This document shows, piece after piece, positions 7,828 to 17,634 of a DNA stretch of 53,717 nucleotides; position 1 is the stretch's first letter, and every line of letters starts with the position of its first letter. Under the pieces are notes generated by a model that was not told where the DNA came from, ran no database searches, and saw nothing but the letters and a program-made list of their open reading frames with translations. A program made the translations under genes and the position numbers. The stretch comes from Tannerella forsythia (lineage in GTDB: Bacteria; Bacteroidota; Bacteroidia; Bacteroidales; Tannerellaceae), in NCBI RefSeq assembly GCF_003860135.1, contig NZ_RQYN01000016.1, forward strand, positions 1-53,717, written 5' to 3'.

Positions 7828-10800
7828 TTATCTCACGACCACTTTCCGCACCGTATCCGTGCCCAACTTCACGATGTACACCCCCCGGGAAAGACGAAGG
7901 GAACGTTCGCCCGAAAAACCTTCCAAACGATGAAGCAACTGACCCGTGAGCGAGTAAACGCGAACATCCTTCGGAGCGCTCGTACGAACATACAACAAAC
8001 CATTCGAAGACCATACCTCATCGGCTTGCTCTACCGAAACGTTCGACACAGGACTTACTCCCGAGAGCTTCACTTTCAACGGATCAATCACATGACGGAA
8101 ATGTACCGTCACCGTACCGTCCGCATGATGCGTCAATGTCATAAAGCCCAATTCGTCCTGAGATTTAGCTCCCGTCGTAACCTTCAAGCCTTCGAACGTA
8201 TAGCCCGATTCCGGAGTCAGCAGAAGCGTAAACGTACTTTGACTTCTCACATAGTGAAGACCCTGTCCCGGAGAAGTCGTCACATGAGGATAACGACCGA
8301 TCTCTACACTGTGGACCAGATGGATCGTTCCTTGATTCGGGTGATATTCATAAGCGCCCTGATCGACCACATCGTCATAGATTCTCGCACGGCCCCCCAG
8401 ATCGTTCCGCAACGATGAAACATACTGGCCATCCGTTGGCTGAGAGAGCGTTAAACCGACGATCGTTCTGAAGCCCGACAAAACGAACGGGTTGTAACCG
8501 AAGTTTACGGACGGGCTGGAGTTATTCAGCCGATAATCCCCGTCCTTGCGAGGTGTCAGATCCGAATCATATCCTTTCCGCAGAAACAGCGGATCACGAT
8601 CCATATTGTTGCCTCCGTCGCGTCCCAACGTCCCGCCCCAGCCCGACACGTTGCAATGCCTCCAGTACGGGCTACCGCCTCCATTTAGTACATCACCACC
8701 TAACGAACCGTCCGTGAGGTTACCCCACACGATCGTATTACGAAGCGTCGGACGGCCTTCGCTGTTATAGAAACCTGATCCCGACAAAGCCATGTTACCG
8801 CTCAACGTATTATTGAGCGAAAGGAAACTGCTACCGTTATTGTACAGTCCTCCTCCGGTCGATGCCCGGTTATGGCTCACCTCCGTGTTATAAATCAGCA
8901 CATCGTCCGATGAAGTACAACCCGCGTATGCTCCGTCGATATAGATACCGCCACCATGCCCACGGGCTGTGTTCTCTTTCACGACGCTGTTGGCCACCGT
9001 TCCCGAAGCGCCGGCACGGAACAGAATCCCCGCGCCGTCAAGAGCCGTTCCGCCGAGCACCGTAAAACCGTCGAGTCGGGTATCGCGGCTTGTACCGCAG
9101 AACCCGTTCGTATACGTCGTCGACCCGTCGAAGATCACGACCGAATTGCCGTTGCCCCTCAACACCGTACGATACTCGGAAGGCTTGCGTTCGTTCAAGT
9201 TCGTTTCCGTCCCCTTGAAGCCTCCGTACACGTGTACGCTGTCGTAATCGATCAGGAACGAGCCTCCCTTTGGCGGAGTATATTCACCCTGTGCCACCCA
9301 AACGTAGTCGCCTTGAGAAGCGAGCGAAAGCGCTTCCTCAAGCGTTGGAAAAGCATTCTCCCAATCCGATCCGTCACGACGGCCGCCTGTCGAAGCACCG
9401 TTGACAAAGTAACCGTTTACTGCCGGACGTACATCAACGGTCATCTCTAAAGTCGTGTCGCAAAGCACACGATCTGCGCCCACACCTTTGTCGACCAATA
9501 TATTCAGGGTAACTTTTTTCTTCCCTGTACTATTCCAAACCACTCGAGGTGAGGCATCGATCGCTGTCTCCGGCTTCCCCCCTTCAAACGTCCAGCGGCA
9601 AATGGCCTGACTCACATCCATTCCCTTCGTGATCGCTTTAAACACCTGAGGTATGCCTATTTTGGCCGGCTTAGGTTCGGGAGGAAAGCGCTTGATACTT
9701 GCATTGAACGTCAAATCTTGTATCCAACAAGTATCGGTTGTCCAACGTGTTTCATCCGTACCTTGCCCCTGATTCATCAATAGGACGTATTGTCCGGATT
9801 GGGTCGCTTTGACAGAAGACATATTCGATCCTTCGTGAATGGAACTGTCAGGAAAAATCCACTTATAGTGCTCCGCATATCCGCCAAGTAATGTTTGAGG
9901 CTTCGGATCGTCAGCACATCTCCAGATCGTATCCGTTTCAAACTTCCACCGTCCAAACGCCGAAATATACCCGTAAGAGTTGTATTGATGATAATTGGGA
10001 TTGGGCACGTTATTGACGCAGCCCGAATAATACCCGAACGAAAAAGGAGAAGCAGCGTTCGATATCCGTACCAATGATTCGTCGGCACGATTCGAGAGCG
10101 TCAATCGCATGTATTCCCATCCGTCGACGCCCGGCACTGTTCCCTTACTATCGATACGAGCCCCCACGAGTGCGGGATGAAGCATACCGGTAGCCCGGTC
10201 GATGAGTCGTACATCAACAACCTGATTCGTCACCTGATCAGTATACTTGATGTAAAAGTTCGTATCGCATGTTGCTCTGTACACCAGCATCATGGCATTA
10301 TGCACTTTATCTTTATCTCCAATCTGATAATAGGAGAAATCGCTTTGCCCGAGACTATACAAACTCGGCACGATGCCCGCGGCAGGATGGATATCTTCGG
10401 CTGTAGAGTGCAGGCAGGCTACCGGTTCCGTCGATTTGAAAGTCGCCACAAACGGAGCGCCCGATGAGAGATTTCCCATGTCGTATGCTACCATATCGCC
10501 CGGATTCAATCCCGTACCCAGCGAAATCCATCCGCTTCCGGTATTCACCGTCACATCGGTATTCGGATACATGGCCGTAAGATAGACACGGTCTGTCGAT
10601 TCGGTAACCTGTCCGTTTGAGTATCCTTTAACAACCACGTATAAAGTGCTCAAATTATCGGCCGGTACAACCTGATCACCCATCATATCATAATTCGACA
10701 AGTCTTCGCCCGAAGTAACGGCAATCGGTTTGTCGGATTGTAGGTGCGTACCTCCCAATGTACTGAGAACACCAGACGGCGGAGGAAGCGTCGCGGGAGG

Positions 10801-11484
10801 ATCTAATTTCTCTACCTCTGCCAAACGAAATATTTCGCCTTTCTGAAGTGTTACGATATGCGGCGTATTGGCTGCATAAAACTGAGCCGGCACATAGGCG
10901 CCCATCTTATAGCATTTGCGCGGCACGGTAAAGGTTAGTTTCGTATCATTTTCCGTGGCAATCACATCGATCATGTCGCGCGAATTCGGATAACCGATCG
11001 TTGTCGGCGTACGGCGCGAATATCCATTCAGAAAGAATCCATCACTGCTCTGTGGCACATAAAACTCGGTACCGAGTGCTTGCCGGCCTTTGAGCGTAAA
11101 CATATCCTTGTTGGCAAAGACATCAAAGAAGTAATAAGCAATAATCTTCTGATCCGAAGTAATATGTACGCCCGCTTTCAGCCCCAGCTTTCCTTCTGTA
11201 TTGCGAGGCTGTGTTAGATGTTTTTCGATTTCGTTCTTGGTCAGCTTAATATGTCGTCCCCCCTGTGGCGGAATGGTAAAACTCGTATCACGTCCGGTCT
11301 TGAAAAAATGAATTTTCACATTCGCCGTACTATGAGTACCATTCGAAAATATAAAACCTGCATTTTGATTATATTGTCCTCCCTGCATCGGCGTAGGTGC
11401 GGCAAACCAAAACTCCGTATCTTGTGCGTTACCATACGATAACGATAACACGGAAAATAAAAATAGTACTCTAATACTCCTCAT
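7828..11484 (-). CDS. Large T9SS-exported surface protein (IgGFc-binding-like and beta-helix regions)
   Basis: About 1218 aa from the ATG at 11484, chosen because it follows GAGGG and opens a signal peptide (MRSIRVLFLFSVLSLSYGNA). The N-terminal half (FWFAAPTP ... FIFSNGTHSTANVKI, with repeated beta segments to about residue 500) resembles IgGFc-binding-like N-terminal domains. A middle PKD-like region precedes a right-handed beta-helix region (about 700-1040; GDYVWVAQGEYTP, GGGIYIDGAY, GGGLYNNGSSF). The last ~75 residues (VRVYSLTGQLL ... RGVYIVKLG ... KVVVR) are a type A T9SS sorting domain, so the protein should cross the outer membrane and be surface-attached. It is probably an adhesin; the ligand is unknown. 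Confidence 0.8.
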   Translation of the reverse strand: MRSIRVLFLFSVLSLSYGNAQDTEFWFAAPTPMQGGQYNQNAGFIFSNGTHSTANVKIHFFKTGRDTSFTIPPQGGRHIKLTKNEIEKHLTQPRNTEGKLGLKAGVHITSDQKIIAYYFFDVFANKDMFTLKGRQALGTEFYVPQSSDGFFLNGYSRRTPTTIGYPNSRDMIDVIATENDTKLTFTVPRKCYKMGAYVPAQFYAANTPHIVTLQKGEIFRLAEVEKLDPPATLPPPSGVLSTLGGTHLQSDKPIAVTSGEDLSNYDMMGDQVVPADNLSTLYVVVKGYSNGQVTESTDRVYLTAMYPNTDVTVNTGSGWISLGTGLNPGDMVAYDMGNLSSGAPFVATFKSTEPVACLHSTAEDIHPAAGIVPSLYSLGQSDFSYYQIGDKDKVHNAMMLVYRATCDTNFYIKYTDQVTNQVVDVRLIDRATGMLHPALVGARIDSKGTVPGVDGWEYMRLTLSNRADESLVRISNAASPFSFGYYSGCVNNVPNPNYHQYNSYGYISAFGRWKFETDTIWRCADDPKPQTLLGGYAEHYKWIFPDSSIHEGSNMSSVKATQSGQYVLLMNQGQGTDETRWTTDTCWIQDLTFNASIKRFPPEPKPAKIGIPQVFKAITKGMDVSQAICRWTFEGGKPETAIDASPRVVWNSTGKKKVTLNILVDKGVGADRVLCDTTLEMTVDVRPAVNGYFVNGASTGGRRDGSDWENAFPTLEEALSLASQGDYVWVAQGEYTPPKGGSFLIDYDSVHVYGGFKGTETNLNERKPSEYRTVLRGNGNSVVIFDGSTTYTNGFCGTSRDTRLDGFTVLGGTALDGAGILFRAGASGTVANSVVKENTARGHGGGIYIDGAYAGCTSSDDVLIYNTEVSHNRASTGGGLYNNGSSFLSLNNTLSGNMALSGSGFYNSEGRPTLRNTIVWGNLTDGSLGGDVLNGGGSPYWRHCNVSGWGGTLGRDGGNNMDRDPLFLRKGYDSDLTPRKDGDYRLNNSSPSVNFGYNPFVLSGFRTIVGLTLSQPTDGQYVSSLRNDLGGRARIYDDVVDQGAYEYHPNQGTIHLVHSVEIGRYPHVTTSPGQGLHYVRSQSTFTLLLTPESGYTFEGLKVTTGAKSQDELGFMTLTHHADGTVTVHFRHVIDPLKVKLSGVSPVSNVSVEQADEVWSSNGLLYVRTSAPKDVRVYSLTGQLLHRLEGFSGERSLRLSRGVYIVKLGTDTVRKVVVR

Positions 11485-11824
11485 ACCCTCATATTTATAT
11501 ATCATGTTTTTATGTGAATTGTCTTCGGAGCCACTATTTTCCGAGCAATCCCATGACAAAGATAGTAAAAACACCATTGGCTCCAAGCTTTTACTGGACG
11601 GGAAATCCTTTTTAACAAACAGCCATACGGCTTTTTTTCCCTATCCTCCACAAAGCAACCAAAACAATTACATAACATTCAAATATTTACACAAAAACAG
11701 TAAGATATACCCAAAAGTAGGGATTGTGTAATCCGAAAGAATGTTTTTACTTTGTGGCCGGATTAGAATAGGAGTTTTCCGTATGGTTCGGAAAAAAATC
11801 CATCTCGTCCGAAAGAACAAAACG
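11485..11824. promoter_or_regulatory. Divergent promoter region
   Basis: Minus strand: TATCTTTG at 11557-11564 with TTG at 11584-11586 (19-bp spacer) is a good Bacteroidota promoter for the surface-protein gene, giving a leader of about 65 nt. Plus strand: TACTTTG at 11748-11754 with TTG at 11724-11726 is a weaker candidate for the small His-rich gene. Nothing else is apparent. Confidence 0.55.
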
Positions 11825-12175
11825 ATGAGTTTGACACGGAGAATGAAAAAGATAATAGCCGGGTGGCTGCTTATCCTATTTATAGGATATGCGGGCTGCA
11901 CGACTCTTTTTTATCATACGCATCGTATCAACGGGCAGTGGGTTACCCATTCGCATCCCTATTCCGATGCTCCCGACACCGGAAACCATACACATACATC
12001 GGCAGGATTTGCCACCATTGCTTCCCTGACCGCATGGTTAATGCTTGCTTTCCTGCCGAGTATTTTCTCGCAGCCTTTTACGTTGCTTTCAGCTACCATC
12101 GTCGACCGGACAACGAGTCAACACATAACACCCGGAGGAACCACTTTATCCCTCCGCGGGCCTCCCTACTGCTAA
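11825..12175 (+). CDS. Small His-rich membrane protein upstream of a TonB receptor
   Basis: About 117 aa from Met at 11825 (a second start at 11843, MKKIIAGW, is equally possible; the longer frame from 11741 is unlikely). A hydrophobic segment IIAGWLLILFIGYAGC is followed by a histidine-rich stretch (FYHTHRINGQWVTHSHP ... NHTHT, nine His in about 40 residues) and a second hydrophobic helix (TIASLTAWLMLAFLPSIF). The His cluster suggests metal or haem binding in the envelope. It precedes a TonB-dependent receptor by 246 bp on the same strand, so a shared role in metal acquisition is plausible. No named family is recognised. Confidence 0.7.
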   Translation: MSLTRRMKKIIAGWLLILFIGYAGCTTLFYHTHRINGQWVTHSHPYSDAPDTGNHTHTSAGFATIASLTAWLMLAFLPSIFSQPFTLLSATIVDRTTSQHITPGGTTLSLRGPPYC

Positions 12176-12191
12176 AAATCATTCTCTTTTT

Positions 12192-12395
12192 CTGTTCATT
12201 GCTCTTTTGCATATTTTTGAACAGAATTTTCATGTCATCCGGCATGGCTATGTGCTGTATACACTGAAATACAGTTTATCAGAACTTATATAAGAAAATT
12301 CATCAACAGATGAAACAAGGCATGTACCAATCTTTGCAGCCATTCGTATCTATTTACGTATGCTGAAGAGACTGCAGAACATGATGTTTCATCAT
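12192..12395 (+). promoter_or_regulatory. Leader region of the TonB receptor gene
   Basis: TATTTTTG at 12212-12219 matches the -7 element. It lies within an inverted repeat CTGTTC (12192-12197) / GAACAG (12219-12224), a possible operator. A small hairpin ATGATG-ttt-CATCAT (12381-12395) lies 27 bp before the receptor start. No -33 element is clear. Confidence 0.35.
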
Positions 12396-12421
12396 CATTT
12401 AATATTTTAAAAACAAATTCT

Positions 12422-15028
12422 ATGAAATCAATCTATTGTTTATTTTTAAGTTTACTTTTATTCCCGTCGTTAATCATGGCCGACGGAACAAATGACAGAC
12501 CGGAACTTATTAAGCGAGGGACAGATGCCAACATTACCGGTCATGTACAGGATGCTAAAACGAAAGAGCACCTACCCTTCATCAACATCATCGTTAAAGG
12601 AACGACCATCGGTGTAACGACCGACGCAACGGGACACTACATGCTGAAAGATCTGCCTGTAGGAGACCTTACGCTCGAAGTTTCTTTTATCGGATACAAG
12701 AAAGTCACGAAGAAGGTAACCACAAAAGCAAACACGTTGCTTGAAATGAACTTTTTACTCGAAGAGGAAGCATTGGCCATCGACGAAGTAGTCGTTTCCG
12801 CTACCCGGAGCGAGACGATGCGCCGCGAAGCTCCCACATTGGTGAATGTACTTGACATGAAATTATTTGAGCGTACCCAGTCGACCGATATTTCGCAAGG
12901 GTTGAAGTTTCAGCCGGGCGTGCGCGTAGAAAACAATTGTCAAAACTGCGGATTCAGTCAAGTACGAATCAACGGGATGGACGGTCCTTATTCACAGATT
13001 TTGATCGATTCGCGCCCGGTATTCAGTGCGCTTGCCGGTGTATACGGTCTGGAACAAATTCCGGCCAACATGATCGAACGCGTCGAAGTGGTACGCGGCG
13101 GAGGTTCCGCGCTGTTCGGCTCATCAGCCATCGCCGGAACGATCAACATCATCACTCGCGAACCGCTGAATAATTCAGCCAGTATCTCACACCAAACGCG
13201 TGCGTTAGGCGGTCTGAACACATTCGAGAACACCACGAACTTTAACGGATCGATCGTTTCGGACAACCACAAAATGGGGGCTACGATGTTCGGACAGACT
13301 CGTCATCGTTCGGGCTATGACCACGATGGCGACGGATATACCGAAACACCGGTACTCGACGGCCGCACGTTGGGCTTCCGGGCCTTCATCAAGCCGAGCA
13401 ACTACTCGAAACTGACGGCCGAATATCACAACACCCATGAGTTTCGTCGTGGCGGCGACCTGCTCAAAGAGCAGCCGCATAACGCTCACGTAGCCGAACA
13501 GCTGGAGCACACAAACAATATCGGAAGTTTGAATTACAGCCTGTTCAGTCCGAACGGAAAACATCGTTTCAACGCATACGCTTCGTTTATGAAAGTGGAC
13601 CGTAAAAGCTATTACGGAGGAGGAGACAAAACAGCTAACGAAATCATAGCCGAGGGTAAAAAGAATATCGAAAACGCACGGGACAAGTTTATTGAAGATC
13701 TGAAGAAAAGCAACCCCGGGATATCCGATGAAAAAATTGAAGAAGAATTGAATGCCAACTTCTTCCCGAAAACAAATAACGGATTGAGCAACGAAGATAT
13801 GCTCGAATTAAACAAACGTATGGCTTCGTACGGGCGAACCGGCGGCCTGACGCACATGTTCGGTGCGCAGTATGCTTATGAGATGTCCAAACTGCTGTTC
13901 CTGCCGGCTACTCTTACAGCCGGATTGGAATATACACACGATAAGCTTGACGACGTGAGTGGTTATCGGGAAGCTCCACTCATGCAAAAAGTAAATACCC
14001 GGAGCGCTTTCCTGCAAAACGAATGGAAAAACAACTATTGGAGCATCCTCGTCGGCGCACGTTTAGACAAGCATTCGCTCGTGAAGGACATGATTTTCAG
14101 TCCTCGTATCAACTTGCGTTACAATCCGTCTCAGGCCTTCAGCTTCCGCTTAAGTTACAGCAAAGGATTCCGGGCTCCTCAGATTTTCGATGAAGACCTC
14201 CACGTCGACAATGCCGGCGGCGACCTGATCATATCGCAGAATGCACCCAATCTGAAAGAAGAGACCTCGCACAGTTTCAGCGGTTCGATCGACTGGTATC
14301 ACCGCATGGGTGCCTGGCAGTTGAACCTTCTGGCCGAAGGATTTTATACGAGTCTTGTCGATGCTTTCAGTTTCAACCAAAAAGATACCGTTGTGAAAGG
14401 TGTGGGACAGATCCTCAAAATACGTGAAAATTCGGACGGGGCCAAGGTGTACGGACTGAATTTCGAAGGCAAGATCGCCTATCTGAATACATGGCAATTA
14501 CAAGCCGGGCTTACGGCGCAGAAGAGTCTCTGGAATAAGGAACAACAGTGGCACGAAGACGATACGTACAAAACGCGCCGCATGTATCGCACACCGAATT
14601 TGTATGCCTACTTCGTAAGCACGGTTAACTTTACACGTGATTTCACCTTGTCGATTTCCGGAAACTACACGGGAAATATGCTGACAGGCCATGAAATCCC
14701 GACCGAAGATGATGGCAGTTTAACCATGTTCAACGGCAAACCGTCAGCAACCATCCACCCCGATCGTATGCAACACGGTACAGGACAAACATCAACCACT
14801 TATGGTCCGCGCACGTTCCAAACACCCGCGTTCTTCGAGATGGGTTGTCGCTTGTCCTACAACTTCCCGATTTACAATATCTATACGATGCAGATTTACG
14901 CAGGCGTTCAAAATATGTTTAACGCATTCCAAGACGATTTTGACAAAGGACCGGCGCGTGACTCGGCCTACATCTACGGGCCCGGAATGCCGCGCAGTTT
15001 CTTTGCCGGCGTGAAAATCAGCCTATAA
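12422..15028 (+). CDS. TonB-dependent outer-membrane receptor
   Basis: 868 aa. A signal peptide (about 1-20) is followed by a carboxypeptidase-regulatory-like domain (about 38-115, ITGHVQDAKTKEHLPF), a TonB-box-like DEVVVSATR, and a plug domain (about 125-240) with the typical ERVEVVRGGGSALFGSSAIAGTINI. The remaining ~620 residues form the 22-strand barrel, ending in the aromatic-rich SFFAGVKISL. It should import a ligand across the outer membrane using TonB energy. The plug carries an unusual CQNCGF Cys pair next to QVRINGMDGPYSQ, which could bind metal. The His-rich membrane protein upstream supports a metal or metal-complex substrate; this is inference. No cobalamin riboswitch is seen. Confidence 0.9.
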   Translation: MKSIYCLFLSLLLFPSLIMADGTNDRPELIKRGTDANITGHVQDAKTKEHLPFINIIVKGTTIGVTTDATGHYMLKDLPVGDLTLEVSFIGYKKVTKKVTTKANTLLEMNFLLEEEALAIDEVVVSATRSETMRREAPTLVNVLDMKLFERTQSTDISQGLKFQPGVRVENNCQNCGFSQVRINGMDGPYSQILIDSRPVFSALAGVYGLEQIPANMIERVEVVRGGGSALFGSSAIAGTINIITREPLNNSASISHQTRALGGLNTFENTTNFNGSIVSDNHKMGATMFGQTRHRSGYDHDGDGYTETPVLDGRTLGFRAFIKPSNYSKLTAEYHNTHEFRRGGDLLKEQPHNAHVAEQLEHTNNIGSLNYSLFSPNGKHRFNAYASFMKVDRKSYYGGGDKTANEIIAEGKKNIENARDKFIEDLKKSNPGISDEKIEEELNANFFPKTNNGLSNEDMLELNKRMASYGRTGGLTHMFGAQYAYEMSKLLFLPATLTAGLEYTHDKLDDVSGYREAPLMQKVNTRSAFLQNEWKNNYWSILVGARLDKHSLVKDMIFSPRINLRYNPSQAFSFRLSYSKGFRAPQIFDEDLHVDNAGGDLIISQNAPNLKEETSHSFSGSIDWYHRMGAWQLNLLAEGFYTSLVDAFSFNQKDTVVKGVGQILKIRENSDGAKVYGLNFEGKIAYLNTWQLQAGLTAQKSLWNKEQQWHEDDTYKTRRMYRTPNLYAYFVSTVNFTRDFTLSISGNYTGNMLTGHEIPTEDDGSLTMFNGKPSATIHPDRMQHGTGQTSTTYGPRTFQTPAFFEMGCRLSYNFPIYNIYTMQIYAGVQNMFNAFQDDFDKGPARDSAYIYGPGMPRSFFAGVKISL

Positions 15029-15061
15029 CTTTTTCATAAATTGTCGTTTTTGTTTTGAGAT

Positions 15062-15101
15062 GGGCAATCCGCCAAAGTCGTTTGTGACCGGCGAATTGCC
15101 C
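15062..15101. terminator. Bidirectional hairpin between convergent genes
   Basis: GGGCAATCCGCC (15062-15073) pairs with GGCGAATTGCCC (15090-15101) at 11 of 12 positions. A T-rich tract follows in both directions. It separates the receptor gene (plus) from the exported-protein gene (minus). Confidence 0.7.
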
Positions 15102-15161
15102 ACTCCTTTTATACCCAAACCGTGTTTTAAGGCAACATTCCATCAACGAAAAACCATCTCG

Positions 15162-16136
15162 TCAGATGGGGGCGGCATAGAAATACCATGCCCTGTCATA
15201 TCGTTTCAGCTTCCCGTCTTCGTGCGCTACATAGAACTCGAAGTTGGCGCCTTCTTCACCGAAGCGTTCAAGTAAGATCAGCAGCGAACCGTCGTATTTC
15301 CGAAAGAGTCCGGCCACATAAGGTGCGTAATAAGAACCCTCGTCGTCGGCGCGCCAAGTCGAAATCTCATTGTATTCGGCCGGTTCTTCGAGGATCGAAT
15401 ATCCCTCGGGGGTTTCGATCGCCACCAGACCGAGCGCTTGCGTACCTTTATTTTCGAACTGCACGGAATAGACGAAATATTCGCCGTCGGATGTCGCGGC
15501 GACGACTTCGACGGTCTTGATCTTCCGGCCGTATCGCTTGGCCAAATCGCCGCGGGTCTGCTCCATGCGTCGTAGGGCATAGTCGTCATAAATGATATTT
15601 CCTTCATCATCCCGGGCGGTATAATGTTGCATCTCTACGGCCGAAAAATCGCCGGCGAACTTCCGGTCGGAAAGCGATACATAATACATATATTCCTCGT
15701 CCTCCGTCAGGGGCAGCCTGTCCGAGATCAGTTCATAGACGTACCCTCCGAGGTTCCGGAAGTTTTGCGTCGTTTCACGCCCGGTACTTTCGTCGCTTCG
15801 TTTCTGTTTTCGGACGTAGCGAACCGGATAAAGCCGGCCGTTGTGAAAGCAGGTTGTGATGCTATCGGGGCGAATGCCTGCGAAAACATCGTCTTCGTCC
15901 GTTTCACTGACGATAAGCATTTGCCTGCCATCGTCACAGCCCACAGCGATGGAGAAGAGATAGTCGGAAGGGATAAACGTCTCGGCCGCCTCGTTGTCAT
16001 CATGCTCGTCATCGAGGTTGTCCACAATAGTTAGCCGATCTGAATCGGCAACAGACCGGCGGGGATTATCGTGCGAATGGGCACATGCCATCGCGGTCAG
16101 GAACAGCATGGCGAAGAAATAAAAAACCGTTTTCAT
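15162..16136 (-). CDS. Exported protein of unknown function, possible lipoprotein
   Basis: About 324 aa from the ATG at 16136, chosen because it opens a signal sequence (MKTVFYFFAMLFLTAMAC) and leaves a 25-bp gap to the upstream gene; the longer frame to 16178 would overlap it. The Cys after TAMA could be a lipobox, though Met at -2 is unusual. An acidic patch (DNLDDEHDDNEAAE) follows. The rest is a beta-rich soluble domain ending FEFYVAHEDGKLKRYDRAWYF. No catalytic motif or named family is recognised. It is the third of three consecutive minus-strand genes for small exported proteins. Confidence 0.75.
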   Translation of the reverse strand: MKTVFYFFAMLFLTAMACAHSHDNPRRSVADSDRLTIVDNLDDEHDDNEAAETFIPSDYLFSIAVGCDDGRQMLIVSETDEDDVFAGIRPDSITTCFHNGRLYPVRYVRKQKRSDESTGRETTQNFRNLGGYVYELISDRLPLTEDEEYMYYVSLSDRKFAGDFSAVEMQHYTARDDEGNIIYDDYALRRMEQTRGDLAKRYGRKIKTVEVVAATSDGEYFVYSVQFENKGTQALGLVAIETPEGYSILEEPAEYNEISTWRADDEGSYYAPYVAGLFRKYDGSLLILLERFGEEGANFEFYVAHEDGKLKRYDRAWYFYAAPI

Positions 16137-16161
16137 CTTTTTCCGTTTAAACATTGATCGA

Positions 16162-16740
16162 TTAGTTGATCTGTTCATCTTCGTTAATTGTCACATCGTT
16201 TACTTTCATGTAGTCGATCAGGAAGCCGTCGGCGTGTTTTACGAGCGTCACGTCGGTATGGCTCGACGCGTAACCGAAGTCGATGAAGACGTGAAATTTC
16301 AGATCGCCCTGCGGTGTAATGCGCACGTCGTTGAGCTTCTCCGTATCGCCGTTTCCAACGCCGAAATAGTTATAATCTTCTTCTTTGATCGGATAGATCG
16401 CGTTCCATTTCTGCCGGTAACGTTCGATGGCCGCCTGAAGTTCCTCGTCGCTTCCTTCGAAGAATCCGCTGTACAGTTCGAGCGCTTCGCCCCAGAACTC
16501 GTTCAGACGTTGGGTCGTAAATTCGGTATCGAAGTCGGGGAAACAGTATCCGCCTCCGTCGCGGCACGTAAAGAGCCGGGTCAGCCACTGCAAGGCGGCC
16601 TGCTCCGTGTCGGTGATCGAAGCGGTTTGTGTCGTTTCCGCGCTTCCGTTCGTTTCGGGCGCGGCGATACCGCCTGCCCGGGTTTGTTTGCATCCTGCCA
16701 ACATGCCGGCGGCAAACATCAGTAAAAGTAATGTTCTCAT
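16162..16740 (-). CDS. Small lipoprotein of unknown function
   Basis: 192 aa with a clear lipoprotein signal (MRTLLLLMFAAGMLAGC, lipobox LAGC, Cys17). After a Thr/Gly-rich linker, a globular domain (about 45-190) has helices (ALQWLTRLF, RLNEFWGEALELYSG) and then strands (DLKFHVFIDFGYASS, VTLVKHADGFLIDYMKV). This order resembles NTF2-like or DUF3828-like small exported proteins, but I cannot assign it firmly. It lies 25 bp upstream of the 15162-16136 gene and 129 bp downstream of the SH3-like protein gene. Confidence 0.8.
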   Translation of the reverse strand: MRTLLLLMFAAGMLAGCKQTRAGGIAAPETNGSAETTQTASITDTEQAALQWLTRLFTCRDGGGYCFPDFDTEFTTQRLNEFWGEALELYSGFFEGSDEELQAAIERYRQKWNAIYPIKEEDYNYFGVGNGDTEKLNDVRITPQGDLKFHVFIDFGYASSHTDVTLVKHADGFLIDYMKVNDVTINEDEQIN

Positions 16741-16869
16741 TTTCGTTTCTTTCTTTAATTGTTTATGGATGATGGCCGGACGGCCGCAGATCGGTGAGAA
16801 AGAGCCTCTCCCCTCTCCTGCCTGCCCCGGCTGTTAGAGTTCGTTTCGTGATTCCGGCCGGAAGCGGTT

Positions 16870-17625
16870 TCAATCTCCCAGAAAGCCCAGTCCGCGTACG
16901 ACGGGATTGAGGTGATACGTATCATCGTCCGTCAGACGCAGCCATCCGACGAGTCCGAAGGCCGTGCGCACGAGGTAATGCTTCGGCAGTTCCTCCGCGA
17001 GCGGATCCATGTTTTCGGACAGCAGCACTTCTACCTCGTAGCCGACGGGCAGACTCGCCACGACCGTGCCGCCGGTACGTTCGCTGTACAGCTTCACCGG
17101 TTTGAGGAGCTTACCTTTGATGCCGGCATAGAGATAGGGCTGGGGCGTTTCCGTGATACGGCCCGCGGCGTACGTGTACTTGCGTCGTTCGTTGATCATT
17201 TTGTTCGTATGTCCGGCCGTGTAGATGACGCCCGAAGCATGAATGCACAGTTCGTCGGCCTGCTCCTCCAAGAGTGTCCGTCCGCTCTCCTCTACGATGC
17301 GAAACTCCGGGTCGGCACTCATGCCGGGGGTGTAGAGGATATAGACGGCCGACGTCATCGAAGTGTTTCGATACGTTCCCACCAGCACATACTCCATCGT
17401 ATTTTCCGCATCGTAACACGGGTGATCGGCGGGCAATGCCTCACAGCGTTTGCGGACCACGGTAAACGTACTCTTGTCGTACCCGAAACGTGCCTGCGAA
17501 TATTCGCCTTCGGGCGAGGCATCGATCCATGTGAGTTGAGTAAAAGCCTTCTCGGCGGTATCTTGTGCCCACAACGCGAGGGCAGTCCATGTCGACAGTG
17601 CGACCGTTAAAATCATTCGTTTCAT
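16870..17625 (-). CDS. Exported protein with C-terminal SH3-like domain
   Basis: About 251 aa from the ATG at 17625, which opens a signal peptide (MKRMILTVALSTWTALALWA). The open frame continues upstream through the 42-bp repeat array and would add a repeated PLTISQSIENEKK segment, but that would bury the signal peptide and is rejected. The C-terminal third (KLLKPVKLYSERTGGTVVAS ... YLVRTAFGLVGWLRL, about 165-235) resembles bacterial SH3-type domains that bind peptidoglycan or peptides. The N-terminal part is unassigned. A perfect palindrome TTCCGGCCGGAA (16852-16863) lies just after the stop. Confidence 0.75.
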   Translation of the reverse strand: MKRMILTVALSTWTALALWAQDTAEKAFTQLTWIDASPEGEYSQARFGYDKSTFTVVRKRCEALPADHPCYDAENTMEYVLVGTYRNTSMTSAVYILYTPGMSADPEFRIVEESGRTLLEEQADELCIHASGVIYTAGHTNKMINERRKYTYAAGRITETPQPYLYAGIKGKLLKPVKLYSERTGGTVVASLPVGYEVEVLLSENMDPLAEELPKHYLVRTAFGLVGWLRLTDDDTYHLNPVVRGLGFLGD

Positions 17626-17634
17626 TTCTATTCG

